Below, in pieces: positions 1 to 8,462 of a stretch of 54,358 bases of DNA (positions are counted from its first letter, which is position 1; each line of letters begins with the position of its first letter). This DNA is from Parcubacteria group bacterium ADurb.Bin192 (GTDB taxonomy: Bacteria > Patescibacteriota > Patescibacteriia > 2-12-FULL-60-25). The stretch covers positions 1 to 54,358 of the forward strand of contig MWCR01000010.1 in the NCBI GenBank assembly GCA_002070095.1. Direction: 5' to 3'. The position numbers and the translations under genes are program-made. A model generated the notes under the pieces. That model saw only the letters and a program-made list of their open reading frames with translations. It did not search any database and was not told where the DNA came from.

Positions 1-104
1 AGATAAAAATGAACGATCGGACAACAGCGCCTAACCAACATTAAAACGTCGGCTAGGCGCGAACGTTAGCTGAAAAAAATTTGCTCCAATAATCAACGAA
101 AAAT

Positions 105-371
105 ATGACTACAATCGAAGATCTGAAATCAGAAATAGATAAAATCAATGCCCGCAATCAACGCGTTGAAGCTGATAAAGCTTGGGAAACAAGCTGGAGT
201 AGAAAATTATTGATCTTGGCGCTTACATACATTGTTGTCGTTATATTTTTCTTCATTTCCAATTTGGGCAATCCATTTATCAATGCAATCGTGCCAACAT
301 TGGGATTTTTCCTTTCAACATTAACCGTACCATTTTTTAAAAACTGGTGGCTTAATAACTACAAAAAATAA
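105..371 (+). CDS. small two-helix membrane protein, unknown function
   Basis: 88 residues. Residues 1-25 are charged and heptad-like, giving a likely short coiled coil or amphipathic helix. They are followed by a KAWETSWSRK segment and two hydrophobic stretches at about 34-53 and 58-78, so the protein probably spans the inner membrane twice. It ends in the basic tail NNYKK. Small proteins of this type with a WExSW motif before the first helix are, to my recollection, common in metagenomic and CPR genomes, but no function is known to me. The ATG lies in an AT-rich stretch with no clear Shine-Dalgarno site. A short inverted repeat at 29-71 lies immediately upstream. Confidence 0.7.
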   Translation: MTTIEDLKSEIDKINARNQRVEADKAWETSWSRKLLILALTYIVVVIFFFISNLGNPFINAIVPTLGFFLSTLTVPFFKNWWLNNYKK

Positions 372-489
372 GCGCAAATTTCTATCGGCTGACAATGAAT
401 AACCGGTTCACTCACTGCTCCATCTATCCGTTCGCTCTCCCGAATCTGACGGCGGTATATCGCTTCGCTCCGAAAACAATCTTTAGACT

Positions 490-1485
490 ATGCCAGAAAA
501 ACCAAGTAATACACACAAAATATTAGAGGAAGCTCGTACTGTCCGCGAAGAGACTCAAAAAGCACGCGCAGAAGGATTATTTCAAGAGCTTGAGCGGCGT
601 GTTTTCAAACCGCTCTTTGACGTTGATTATGAGGCTGACGTGCAAGATATTTCCCAAGGCGGGAACCAAATGCGGTTTACAAAAACCGAAGTAAGCAAAC
701 AAGATAAAAAGCGGCTCGCAAGTTACATCGCAAGCCATGGTAAAAGCGAGGCTGGCGAAGGCGGCTTTCCTGACGAGAATAGTTGGCAAGCCGTAGACCA
801 ACTGACATATAGAATTGGTGAGACGGATCTGAATATTTTTAGCCATCTTCCGGAGGGATACAAAATTCTGTTCTGCCCTGCCAACAAAGCGTATCATAAC
901 GGGGCCGTTGATTATAAAAATAAAGTGATATATATAACCGGTGACATTTCCTCTCTCGGCAGTATCGCGACAATCCTGCATGAGGTTGGACATGTTAACG
1001 ATGATGAGCGTTTGAAAAAAATAGACGAAACAGAACTTGCAAAAGGCGGTGATTATCATGAAAATATAGAGGCTGAAAAAATGCGCAAAGAAAGAGAAGC
1101 GAGCTTGTTCGCTCTCCGCAAAATATGGAGAGAGTTGCGAAAAAATGAGGAGATTAAAAAAGACATGCTGCTATACTTAAAAAATCTGGCATATTATTCC
1201 TACTGCGAAAAAGGCCTTGTCAATATCGCAACCGCTCGCGCAATGGCGCACCACAACCCATATGATCTTGAAGCTGACGAGGCAGAAATGCGAGAAAGAG
1301 AAAATTTTGATGCTTGGTGGAAATTTAAGCACTCTGATGAATACCAAGCATGGAAAAATATCGAAGAATTTGCGAAACTGGATGAAGATGAGGAGTATGA
1401 AGCATGGCTCGGCTGGATAGAAAAAACGGAAAAAATAAACGATGCTGATTTTCAGGAAAAATTTTTCGGTTACAAAAATGGATAA
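490..1485 (+). CDS. predicted zinc metalloprotease-like protein (HEVGH motif)
   Basis: 331 residues, soluble, with no signal peptide. The hallmark is HEVGH at residues 164-168, inside a hydrophobic helix (SIATILHEVGH) preceded by a beta-strand-like KNKVIYITGD. This is the usual layout of the zincin active-site helix, with two His as zinc ligands and Glu as the base. Glu residues after position 185 (for example in EREASLF) could give the third ligand, but I cannot assign it. The C-terminal third is charged and helical. The substrate is unknown, and the cytoplasmic location argues against a secreted protease. It stands alone, with 120-290 bp gaps on both sides. The motif is directly seen; the function is inference. 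Confidence 0.7.
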   Translation: MPEKPSNTHKILEEARTVREETQKARAEGLFQELERRVFKPLFDVDYEADVQDISQGGNQMRFTKTEVSKQDKKRLASYIASHGKSEAGEGGFPDENSWQAVDQLTYRIGETDLNIFSHLPEGYKILFCPANKAYHNGAVDYKNKVIYITGDISSLGSIATILHEVGHVNDDERLKKIDETELAKGGDYHENIEAEKMRKEREASLFALRKIWRELRKNEEIKKDMLLYLKNLAYYSYCEKGLVNIATARAMAHHNPYDLEADEAEMRERENFDAWWKFKHSDEYQAWKNIEEFAKLDEDEEYEAWLGWIEKTEKINDADFQEKFFGYKNG

Positions 1486-1605
1486 TAAGGCGCCTTGAAT
1501 TTTCATCATTGACCCACCATCCTTTTACCCAAAAGCCAAGACAAAAAATCAATTTTGTCGATTTTTTGAAAGCGCTCATACGGGTAAAAAAGTAAAGCCT
1601 CCTCC

Positions 1606-1701
1606 GGGCAACTCGGGCTATGCGGCACGTAGCAGTCTTGCTAGTATTTAAGTGGCTTAAGACTCACCCGAATCCGCTCGCATTAGCCCGAAATATTGCC
1701 C
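1606..1701. repeat. imperfect intergenic inverted repeat
   Basis: The 288-bp gap between the zincin-like gene and the nucleotidyltransferase holds no gene. It contains an imperfect inverted repeat: GGGCAACTCGGGCTATG at the left end matches the complement of the sequence around CATTAGCCCG...TTGCCC at the right end. It could fold as a long hairpin in the transcript of the upstream gene, but there is no clear T-run, so I do not call a terminator. Confidence 0.4.
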
Positions 1702-1773
1702 AAAAATCGGCCGCTCAACCCGAGTAAAAGACTTAATCAATTTATATAAATATCAGCAAATTTTCTTTTCAAT

Positions 1774-2487
1774 ATGATAAAAAAACCAGATGTTGTTTTG
1801 AAAAAAATAATTAAAACATACAACCCCGTGTCGGTATTTATTTATGGATCCCGCGCCAGAAAAGATTTTTTGAAAAACAGCGATTTTGAAATCGGCGTTG
1901 TAACTCACACGGATGGATTTGCCGGCAGCAACAAGCTGAATGATACTTTCGCTAAAGACGGTATAAATGTTTATCTGTTCAAACTTGATGATTTCAAAAA
2001 AGGCATTATTGACACTCCTTTTCAAAAAAATATTCATCTTCGTGAGCTGATTGCCGCCGGTAAAACTTTGCATGGCGAAAAAATTATTGAAAACATGAAA
2101 GCTCCGGCCATAACCATCGTTGATGTTATGCAGGATTTGAGGTTCAACATCGGATACGCACTGGGCGCACTGATTGCCCACCGCAACAAAGATTTCAAAA
2201 CAGCCTCTCTGGAATTTTATAAATCATGTCTATTCGGAACAAGAAGTTTATTGATTTTGAAAAAAAGAAAATTCGCCTTATCGTATGACGAAATATTTTC
2301 CCTGTCCAAAGAGTTGGACCTTGATATTTATTCCGATTTAGTAACAACCGCTTATAATTGCAGAACCGGCCGAGCGAAATACAGCGAAATCCATATATTC
2401 CAAAATATTTCTTACTTAAATAAATTCATTGAACCTGAACTGATGAAGTTTTTTAAGAAATACGGCAATAAAACATTAATCAAATAA
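1774..2487 (+). CDS. nucleotidyltransferase-domain protein with HEPN-like C-terminal half
   Basis: 237 residues. The N-terminal half carries the minimal-nucleotidyltransferase signature: GSRAR at residues 25-29, then SDFEIGVV with the acidic pair D37 and E39 expected to bind metal. The second half (about 105-237) is all-helical and resembles the HEPN-type partner that usually accompanies MNT domains (NIGYALGALIAHRNKDFKTA region). MNT and HEPN proteins are often separate toxin-antitoxin genes, but here both regions lie in one chain. The canonical RX4-6H RNase motif of HEPN toxins is not obvious, so a nuclease role is doubtful. It starts at an ATG after an AT-rich stretch and has no co-directional partner within 100 bp. 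Confidence 0.65.
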   Translation: MIKKPDVVLKKIIKTYNPVSVFIYGSRARKDFLKNSDFEIGVVTHTDGFAGSNKLNDTFAKDGINVYLFKLDDFKKGIIDTPFQKNIHLRELIAAGKTLHGEKIIENMKAPAITIVDVMQDLRFNIGYALGALIAHRNKDFKTASLEFYKSCLFGTRSLLILKKRKFALSYDEIFSLSKELDLDIYSDLVTTAYNCRTGRAKYSEIHIFQNISYLNKFIEPELMKFFKKYGNKTLIK

Positions 2488-2594
2488 TCCATGACCGTTA
2501 TTACCCGACTCAAGCTTCACCGTGGTCTGATAACGCGGGATAAAGGCTCTGCCCGATGATTCTAATCTCCTTCAGAATCCTGCTTAAACACTAT

Positions 2595-3662
2595 ATGCCT
2601 AACCAAAAAATCAAAGTCGGGATCTTGTATGGCGGAAAATCGGCCGAACACGAAGTTTCTTTGCAATCAGCCATAAATATACTCGAGGCGCTGAATCGTG
2701 ATAAATACGAGCCTGTTCTGATATGTATTGATAAAAACGGACAATGGCGGCTGAACCGCGGCGCCCAGCTTTCGTCTGATAACGGCATCCCGATCGCCCT
2801 GCCGCCGCAAAGCCAAGGCCGGATTTTCAGCCTGTCTGACGGCAGTCAAATACTAACCCTTGATGCGGTTTTCCCTGTTCTGCACGGTCCTTTCGGCGAA
2901 GACGGAACCGTGCAAGGTCTGCTCAAACTGGCGGACGTGCCTTTTGTGGGCGCCGGTGTCCTGGGTTCGGCCGTGGGTATGGATAAAGATGTCATGAAGC
3001 GCTTACTGCGCGATGCGGGTCTGCCTGTTGGTAAATTCATGACGCTTAAATCCCATGAACCCATCCCGGATTATCAAACAATTGTAGATGTACTGGGTTC
3101 GCCGTTTTTTATTAAACCGGCCAACATGGGGTCATCAGTCGGGGTAAGCAAAATACACGATAAAGATGCTTACGAGCACGGCCTGTCGGAAGCGTTTGAT
3201 TTTGACACCAAAATAATTTTGGAAGAAAACATTCCGGGCAGAGAAATAGAATGCGCGGTTCTGGGCAATGAACAACCCCTGGTCTCTATACCCGGAGAGG
3301 TGGTCCCGACGCATGATTTTTACTCTTACGAAGCCAAATACCTGGACGAAAACGGTGCTGTTTTAAAGATCCCGGCCGATATCCCCGATCAAGTTGCTCA
3401 AAGAATACAAAAACTAGCCATTAAAACATTTGAGACTCTGTCTTGTGAGGGGTTGGGGCGGGTTGATTTTTTTCTGAAAGAGAATAATGAAATAATCGTC
3501 AACGAGATAAACACCATACCGGGTTTCACTAAGATCAGCATGTATCCCAAGCTATGGGAGGCCGGCGGCATACCCTATACCGAGCTAATTGATAAATTAA
3601 TCCAACTGGCCATGGACAGATTCCAGAAAGAACGGAAATTAAAAACAGACTACACGCAATAA
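2595..3662 (+). CDS. ddl: D-alanine--D-alanine ligase
   Basis: 355 residues, normal length for the family. It makes the D-Ala-D-Ala dipeptide from two D-Ala and ATP in cytoplasmic peptidoglycan precursor synthesis. Visible ATP-grasp landmarks in order are GGKSAEHEVS near the N-terminus (catalytic Glu), HGPFGEDGTVQG, KPANMGSSVGVSK (ATP-binding loop), the omega-loop YSYEAKY whose Tyr is typical of D-Ala rather than D-lactate ligases, and the metal-binding NEINTIPGFT near the end. I chose the ATG at 2595 because the family begins directly with the KVGILYGG strand; the frame is open back to 2556 but that extension looks non-native. It is followed at 16 bp by a TIM-barrel gene. It implies the cell makes its own peptidoglycan. 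Confidence 0.93.
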   Translation: MPNQKIKVGILYGGKSAEHEVSLQSAINILEALNRDKYEPVLICIDKNGQWRLNRGAQLSSDNGIPIALPPQSQGRIFSLSDGSQILTLDAVFPVLHGPFGEDGTVQGLLKLADVPFVGAGVLGSAVGMDKDVMKRLLRDAGLPVGKFMTLKSHEPIPDYQTIVDVLGSPFFIKPANMGSSVGVSKIHDKDAYEHGLSEAFDFDTKIILEENIPGREIECAVLGNEQPLVSIPGEVVPTHDFYSYEAKYLDENGAVLKIPADIPDQVAQRIQKLAIKTFETLSCEGLGRVDFFLKENNEIIVNEINTIPGFTKISMYPKLWEAGGIPYTELIDKLIQLAMDRFQKERKLKTDYTQ

Positions 3663-3678
3663 ATTCACGACCACTAAT

Positions 3679-4395
3679 ATGACCATCGGCTTTGGCAACG
3701 GCGATTTTTACAGACTGCATCACCATGATTGGGATCGGTTTTCGGATAAGTATCTTGAGCTTTACACGGCCGGAGGGCTGGCCAAGGCTTTGGAGTTCCA
3801 TTGTCGAAGCGAACAAGACTTGGACTATCTGATTGGGGCTGCCGATCTCAACCTGACGCCTTTTGATTACGTTTCTTTGCACGCGCCGGCCCGAGCTTAT
3901 CAAAGTGATGATACCTCCCGGAGTTTATTGGACAAACTGGTCATTATTGCCCAAAAATACAGCCTTAAAAACATGGTATTCCACGTAGACCTGGTCCGGG
4001 ACTGGTCGGTTTTCATGGACTATCCAACCCTGCCGGTTTCCATAGAAAATATGGATGACCGAAAAGCGTCCGGCAGATCGCTTGAAGATATTAAGGCTGT
4101 CTTGGATCAATACGATTTTAATCTGACACTGGATCTGCAGCACTGTTTCGTGAATGACCGCAGCATGCTTCTGGCCGAACGATTCCAAGACGAGTATGCT
4201 GCCAAAATCGTCGAATATCATTTAAGCGGTTATGATGAGAGTCTTTTGCACTATCCCTTGTTTAAAACAAAACAAGATCAAATCATTAATTGTCTGCGGT
4301 ACACGGATAAGCCTATAATCATTGAAAGCACTTTTGATAAAATCGGCGAACATGAGTTGGAACTCCAATACATTTTGCATAGATTAAACAAGTGA
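3679..4395 (+). CDS. AP-endonuclease-2/sugar-isomerase-type TIM barrel protein
   Basis: 238 residues, slightly short for the xylose-isomerase-like TIM-barrel superfamily. Successive strand-end motifs carry the expected metal and acid residues: VSLHAPA, MVFHVD, VSIENMD, LTLDLQH, VEYHLSG and IIIEST. These match the His/Glu/Asp pattern of sugar phosphate isomerase/epimerase and endonuclease IV relatives. The Zn-binding set of true endonuclease IV is not complete enough to call it nfo, so the substrate is unknown. It lies 16 bp after ddl in the same direction and may be co-transcribed. Confidence 0.6.
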   Translation: MTIGFGNGDFYRLHHHDWDRFSDKYLELYTAGGLAKALEFHCRSEQDLDYLIGAADLNLTPFDYVSLHAPARAYQSDDTSRSLLDKLVIIAQKYSLKNMVFHVDLVRDWSVFMDYPTLPVSIENMDDRKASGRSLEDIKAVLDQYDFNLTLDLQHCFVNDRSMLLAERFQDEYAAKIVEYHLSGYDESLLHYPLFKTKQDQIINCLRYTDKPIIIESTFDKIGEHELELQYILHRLNK

Positions 4396-4453
4396 CAGCT
4401 TTTAAGCTGAATAATTTTCAAAACAAACCGGCAATGGTAAAATACGGACTGTT

Positions 4454-4792
4454 ATGAACTGGCCAGTAGTCGTCATCATTGGGACTCAAATGCTTTTTAC
4501 GGCCAGCGACTTATTGGCCAGAGCCTACATGCCCAAACAGGGCTTTGCTTTGACCACTTTCTTAAGCGGTTGGTTCTTGGCCTATTTTTCAATCAGAATG
4601 ATTGCCATGTTCGGCCAGCTTTATGTATTCACTTCCATCGAGCTGGGCAAAACCATGGCCTTATTTGGAGCGATTTCAATTTTACTCGCCAATTTATTGG
4701 GCTTTTTGGTCTTAAAAGAAGTTTTATCTCCCGGTGCATATGTGGGCGTGACTCTGGCCATCATCGCTTTTTTGGTTTTAGCCCTGACCTGA
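4454..4792 (+). CDS. small four-helix membrane protein, EamA/SMR-like
   Basis: 112 residues, almost entirely hydrophobic, with about four transmembrane segments. The last 45 residues (LLGFLVLKEVLSPGAYVGVTLAIIAFLVLAL) resemble the conserved end of an EamA or small-multidrug-resistance unit, where a short KE-x-L-S-x-G turn precedes the last helix. Such half-size units usually work as dimers. Substrate unknown. A TAAAAT box lies 10 bp before the ATG. It sits between the TIM-barrel gene and the PPC-domain gene, all on the plus strand. Confidence 0.6.
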   Translation: MNWPVVVIIGTQMLFTASDLLARAYMPKQGFALTTFLSGWFLAYFSIRMIAMFGQLYVFTSIELGKTMALFGAISILLANLLGFLVLKEVLSPGAYVGVTLAIIAFLVLALT

Positions 4793-4823
4793 CAACAAAC
4801 TCCCATCCTTCTCTGGCCGGCCT

Positions 4824-4851
4824 TTGACCGGACGACTGGTTGTGGCATAAT
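4824..4851 (+). promoter_or_regulatory. promoter of PPC-domain gene, leaderless geometry
   Basis: A -35 TTGACC (4824-4829) is separated by 16 bp from a -10 CATAAT (4846-4851). The spacer TTGCCT (6 nt) then leads straight to the ATG at 4858. Transcription would begin at or next to the start codon, and no Shine-Dalgarno sequence is present. Confidence 0.65.
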
Positions 4852-4857
4852 TTGCCT

Positions 4858-5250
4858 ATGCTGAAAATCCACGCCTTCAGGCTTTTGCCCGGCCAAGACC
4901 TCAAAGCCAGCCTTGAGCAATATGTCCGCGACCGCCAAATCAAGGCGGGTGTTATTTTATCGGGCGTGGGCAGTTTACAACGCGCCACTCTGCGCTTGGC
5001 TGACGAAAGCCTTAAAACCTTTGAACAAAAATTCGAGATCGTTTCCCTGACCGGTACCCTGTCCCAAGACGGCTGTCATCTGCATATCTCACTCGGCGAC
5101 AGCCAAGGGCAGGTGGTCGGAGGGCACTTAAAAGACGGCTGTCTGATTTACACCACGGCTGAGATGGTAATCGGTGAAATATCGGACGTAACTTTTAAAC
5201 GACGTCCGGATCAGGATACTGGTTTTAATGAATTGGTGGTTGAATCGTAA
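4858..5250 (+). CDS. PPC (DUF296) domain protein
   Basis: 130 residues covering one complete PPC/DUF296 domain, the trimeric fold known from plant AT-hook proteins and stand-alone bacterial and archaeal proteins. Family features seen are VILSGVGSLQRATLRLAD (the GxGS...R glycine motif) and the C-terminal VVGGHLKDGCLIYTTAEMVI block with its conserved His after GG. The bacterial molecular role is unknown; DNA association is established only for the plant fusions. The ATG at 4858 was chosen because it sits 6 nt after the -10 box and starts directly at the first strand; an upstream in-frame ATG at 4840 would overlap the promoter. Confidence 0.8.
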   Translation: MLKIHAFRLLPGQDLKASLEQYVRDRQIKAGVILSGVGSLQRATLRLADESLKTFEQKFEIVSLTGTLSQDGCHLHISLGDSQGQVVGGHLKDGCLIYTTAEMVIGEISDVTFKRRPDQDTGFNELVVES

Positions 5251-5271
5251 ACTAAGAGAATCTCATAACAT

Positions 5272-5301
5272 TTGGCTCATTCCTATCTGAGACGGTATAA
5301 T
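5272..5301 (+). promoter_or_regulatory. promoter of 303-aa hypothetical gene, leaderless geometry
   Basis: TTGGCT (5272-5277), 18 bp, then a perfect TATAAT (5296-5301), then 6 nt (CCATCT) and the ATG at 5308. The -10 box excludes the in-frame ATG at 5272 as a start and predicts a leaderless transcript. Confidence 0.7.
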
Positions 5302-5307
5302 CCATCT

Positions 5308-6219
5308 ATGCCCCAAGAAACAATGCCAAACGCTGAAAATCCGTTTGGCGTAGAAAAAAAGGAAGAAGAACTCGCCTCCACCCTCGAAGCCGTCCGGCGA
5401 TTGGATGATTATTGCCAATTAGTGAATGAATTTTTGCAGAACATTAAACTGCCCAACAGCGAAAAAGGATCCGACCGACTGTCTTTTTATACGGCAGATG
5501 AACATACTATCAGTTTGCAATTGGGTTCTCGGGATAGATCCTATCACATCAGGGATAGTCACCGGAGCGAGGAAGACGTTACAGAGATCATAAGCTATGA
5601 AGTCATGCCTGAAGACAAAGCCTCGAATGGCAATAAAAAAGGCTGTTTATTTTATGATCAAAACTCACCGGAGAGAAATATAAGGACAGACTTCAATTTT
5701 AATTACCGATGGGTCGATTTGAATCCACATAATTTACCCATAACATTTAAGGGCATGCAAACCTTGAAAATCGATAAGCATGGTCTGCACGTACCCAGTG
5801 CCCAACAAACGGAATGGGACAATGCTTGGAGAAATTTTCAGAAAAAACTGAATGAAAATAAGAAATTTCATGAATTCTTGCTGCGTATTCATGATGACCA
5901 AAGCCTGAAACAAGAAGACCGCGAATGGGCTTGGAAATTTTTACTTGGAGGCGTCAAAGTGGAAGACGCGAATCAATTTTTAAGGGAGGTTGGAGATTAT
6001 TGGCGCGCGGCCACGGGCAAGGAACTGAAAGACAAGGATATTGAGGCCTTAAAAGATAAACGACGGCCAAAAAGTTACATAGTCCCCCATCAGGAGGTTA
6101 GGGATACCATCCGGCAAATTCAAACACGCCTGCAAACCACCATCCGTGAGATTGACCATCGTCTCAATCCAAGACAAGATCCCTACCGCACTTCAGCCAG
6201 AAATCAATTTAGCGATTAA
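5308..6219 (+). CDS. hypothetical soluble protein, 303 aa
   Basis: Not recognised. 303 residues, acidic N-terminus, no signal peptide or membrane segment. The first about 70 residues are helical with a charged run (KKEEELASTLEAVRRLDDY). The middle (about 70-150) is beta-rich. From about 165 there are helical segments rich in Trp, Lys and Asp. The last 40 residues (VRDTIRQIQTRLQTTIREI) look like a coiled coil. It has its own promoter and lies alone before a repeat-filled gap and the minus-strand trxB. The start at 5308 is fixed by the -10 box; the ATG at 5323 is also possible. Confidence 0.6.
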   Translation: MPQETMPNAENPFGVEKKEEELASTLEAVRRLDDYCQLVNEFLQNIKLPNSEKGSDRLSFYTADEHTISLQLGSRDRSYHIRDSHRSEEDVTEIISYEVMPEDKASNGNKKGCLFYDQNSPERNIRTDFNFNYRWVDLNPHNLPITFKGMQTLKIDKHGLHVPSAQQTEWDNAWRNFQKKLNENKKFHEFLLRIHDDQSLKQEDREWAWKFLLGGVKVEDANQFLREVGDYWRAATGKELKDKDIEALKDKRRPKSYIVPHQEVRDTIRQIQTRLQTTIREIDHRLNPRQDPYRTSARNQFSD

Positions 6220-6329
6220 AAGACTGTCGGATGATGCAACTCTTGAGACCAACTCTGTTCGGCCGGAGTGTTTTTATAAATGATAGTCTATCAGCTTCAG
6301 CACCACCCCCAACCCCTCCTCGTCTGAGG

Positions 6330-6420
6330 GGGGGCACAGAGCTGACGCTGTACGTGGGACGAGCGACGTGGGACGTTAAGGACGTGAGAGGACGCTAGGT
6401 ACGTGATGTACGCTAATCTG
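6330..6420. repeat. GACGT/TACGC-rich dispersed repeat
   Basis: A run of near-identical short words (GACGTGGGACG, TACGTGGGACGAGCGACG, GGACGCTAGGTACG) built on the palindrome ACGT. The same words recur at about 11285, 11388-11422, 18660-18710, 24625-24680, 28125-28160, 46555-46640, 47700-47755, 48225-48300 and 52700-52757, mostly intergenic. It is a dispersed, locally tandem family. No coding potential. Confidence 0.7.
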
Positions 6421-6423
6421 GAG

Positions 6424-7359
6424 TTATTTATGTTCCAACCACTTCTTAGCATCTAAAAGCGCCATGCAACCGGTGCCTGCTGATGTGATGGCTTGACGAT
6501 AGACCTTGTCCGCCACATCACCAGCCGCGAAAATGCCGGGCACGGATGTTTGCGTGCCTTTGACTTTGATCCAACCGCCTTCATCAATTTCAACCAAGCC
6601 TTTTACCATATCCGTATTGGGCTTGTGCCCTATAGCCATAAACACGCCGTCCATGGGCATTTCCTGCATTTCTCCGGAGACATTGTTTTTGATACGAATG
6701 GACTGTAAAAATTGATCGCCTAAAAATTCTTCAATCTCTGAATTGAACATAAACTTGATTTTGGGATTTTGCTTGGCACGATCTTGCATGATCTTGCTGG
6801 CTTTCATGGATTCTTCTGTACCACGCACCAAAACCACAACCGAATCCGCGTACTTGGCCAGAGTCATGGCATCTTCCATAGCCACGTCGCCCGCACCCAC
6901 CACGGTCACCTTTTTACCTTTGAAGAAAAACCCATCGCAAGTAGCGCAAGCCGAGATGCCTCTGCCCCTAAACTTAGCTTCGGATTCAGTTCCCAACCAC
7001 CTGGCCACGGCCCCGGTGGCAATAATCACAGCCTTAACCTTACCCGGACGCTTATCCGCTTTGATCAAAAACTCCCCATCCTGCGGTTCAATACCCGTCA
7101 CAATTTCATTAATTATTTGACCACCAAAATGCTCTACTTGTTGCCGGCTGCGTTCCATGAGTTCAGGCCCCATAATACCTTCCGGAAAACCGATAAAATT
7201 CTCAACCATGTTGGTGGTCATTAACTGACCGCCCGGTTCAGGCCCCGTCCACACGGCCACAGTTAAACCCGCACGCACGCCGTAAATAGCCGCGCTGTAA
7301 CCAGCCGGGCCAGCTCCGATGACGCCAATGTCAGCGATAATCAAATCATTTTCAGACAT
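6424..7359 (-). CDS. trxB: thioredoxin-disulfide reductase
   Basis: 311 residues, the usual length for low-molecular-weight bacterial TrxR. It transfers electrons from NADPH through FAD and a redox disulfide to thioredoxin in the cytoplasm. Landmarks are the FAD-binding GAGPAGYSAA at residues 15-24, the redox-active CATC at 138-141 followed by DG, the NADPH-binding GAGDVAMEDA just after it, and the C-terminal GIFAAGDVAD motif. All catalytic parts are present. A TAATAT box lies about 9 nt before the start codon. No thioredoxin gene is adjacent; its partner is elsewhere or could be a thioredoxin-like protein such as the lipoprotein at 37.4 kb. Confidence 0.95.
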   Translation of the reverse strand: MSENDLIIADIGVIGAGPAGYSAAIYGVRAGLTVAVWTGPEPGGQLMTTNMVENFIGFPEGIMGPELMERSRQQVEHFGGQIINEIVTGIEPQDGEFLIKADKRPGKVKAVIIATGAVARWLGTESEAKFRGRGISACATCDGFFFKGKKVTVVGAGDVAMEDAMTLAKYADSVVVLVRGTEESMKASKIMQDRAKQNPKIKFMFNSEIEEFLGDQFLQSIRIKNNVSGEMQEMPMDGVFMAIGHKPNTDMVKGLVEIDEGGWIKVKGTQTSVPGIFAAGDVADKVYRQAITSAGTGCMALLDAKKWLEHK

Positions 7360-7428
7360 AAAATCAAAATATTAAATGTAATCAAACCATTTTTACAGAG
7401 TATTCTTTAATTCGCAAGACCTGATATT

Positions 7429-8376
7429 TTAACCGCGGATAAACAATAAACCCGTATAACCCACGTAAATCACTAAAAATAAAGCTGCTTGCCATCTTTG
7501 CAGTTTGTGCCTTTCTCCGATAAACATCCAAACGAACAGCAAAAAACTGGCCAACAACGTCATAATGATATCCATATTGGCCACCGGATTAAACGGCAAG
7601 GGCCTGATAACCGCACTAATACCCAAAATCCAAAAAATATTAAAGATATTGGAACCTACCACATTACCAATGGCGATATCCGGTTTTTTCTTTAAAGCGG
7701 CCATGGCCGAAGTCACCAATTCAGGCAAAGAAGTGCCCACGGCCACCACAGTCAAACCGATGACCGCCTCGCTGATACCCAGCCAAGTAGCAATACTGAC
7801 AGCTTGCGTGACCACTAATCTTCCGCCAGCCGTCAAACCAACCAAGCCCAGCACAACAAACAAAACGGATTTAGATAAAGTATATTTGGGAATCTCTTCA
7901 TCAACTTCTTCGCCTTTAGCGATACCGCCCGTGTAATACAGAAAAATGGCGAAAAAACACAACAAGATCAAACCATCAATCCGGCTAAGCATGGAATAGT
8001 CTCGGCCATCCAAAAGCGCATCATTGGCCATAAAACCCAATACTAAGGCGGCCAATAAACTCAAAGGAATCTCTTTCCAAGTCGTATCTTTTTTGACGGT
8101 TAGAGGATAAATAAGGCCGGCCACGCCCAAAATAAGAAAAATATTGGCGATATTACTGCCCACAATATTACCGATTGCAATATCCGTATTACCCTGGAAA
8201 CTGGCGAACAAATTTACAATCAATTCAGGTGCCGAGGTGCCGAAAGCCACAATGGTCAAACCGATAACGATATCCGAAATCTTAAATTTTTTGGCAATGG
8301 ATGACGCACCATCAACCAACAAATCAGCTCCTTTGATCAAAATGACAAAACCGACGATCAATAAAATGATTGACAT
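7429..8376 (-). CDS. calcium/sodium antiporter (CaCA family, YrbG-like)
   Basis: 315 residues with about ten transmembrane helices. Two internally homologous alpha-repeats are seen: GLTIVAFGTSAPELIVN followed by IAIGNIVGSNIANIF in the N-half, and GLTVVAVGTSLPELVTS followed by IAIGNVVGSNIFNIF in the C-half. The acidic residues in each GTSxPEL motif coordinate Na and Ca ions in this family. A central acidic loop (KGEEVDEEIPKY) joins the halves. It lies downstream of no obvious operon partner; trxB follows on the same strand 69 bp away. A second, damaged exchanger lies at the right edge of the window. Confidence 0.92.
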   Translation of the reverse strand: MSIILLIVGFVILIKGADLLVDGASSIAKKFKISDIVIGLTIVAFGTSAPELIVNLFASFQGNTDIAIGNIVGSNIANIFLILGVAGLIYPLTVKKDTTWKEIPLSLLAALVLGFMANDALLDGRDYSMLSRIDGLILLCFFAIFLYYTGGIAKGEEVDEEIPKYTLSKSVLFVVLGLVGLTAGGRLVVTQAVSIATWLGISEAVIGLTVVAVGTSLPELVTSAMAALKKKPDIAIGNVVGSNIFNIFWILGISAVIRPLPFNPVANMDIIMTLLASFLLFVWMFIGERHKLQRWQAALFLVIYVGYTGLLFIRG

Positions 8377-8462
8377 AAAATATACTGCTTATTATAGCAA
8401 CAATCATGTGCCGCCACAAACCTTGATTAATTATCCGTCCGGCCTTAATCTATTACTTACGT

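Noticed and set aside
4454-4792. Calling the small membrane gene an emrE-type drug exporter
   Set aside because: The conserved membrane Glu of the first SMR helix is not seen, so only the general fold is suggested.
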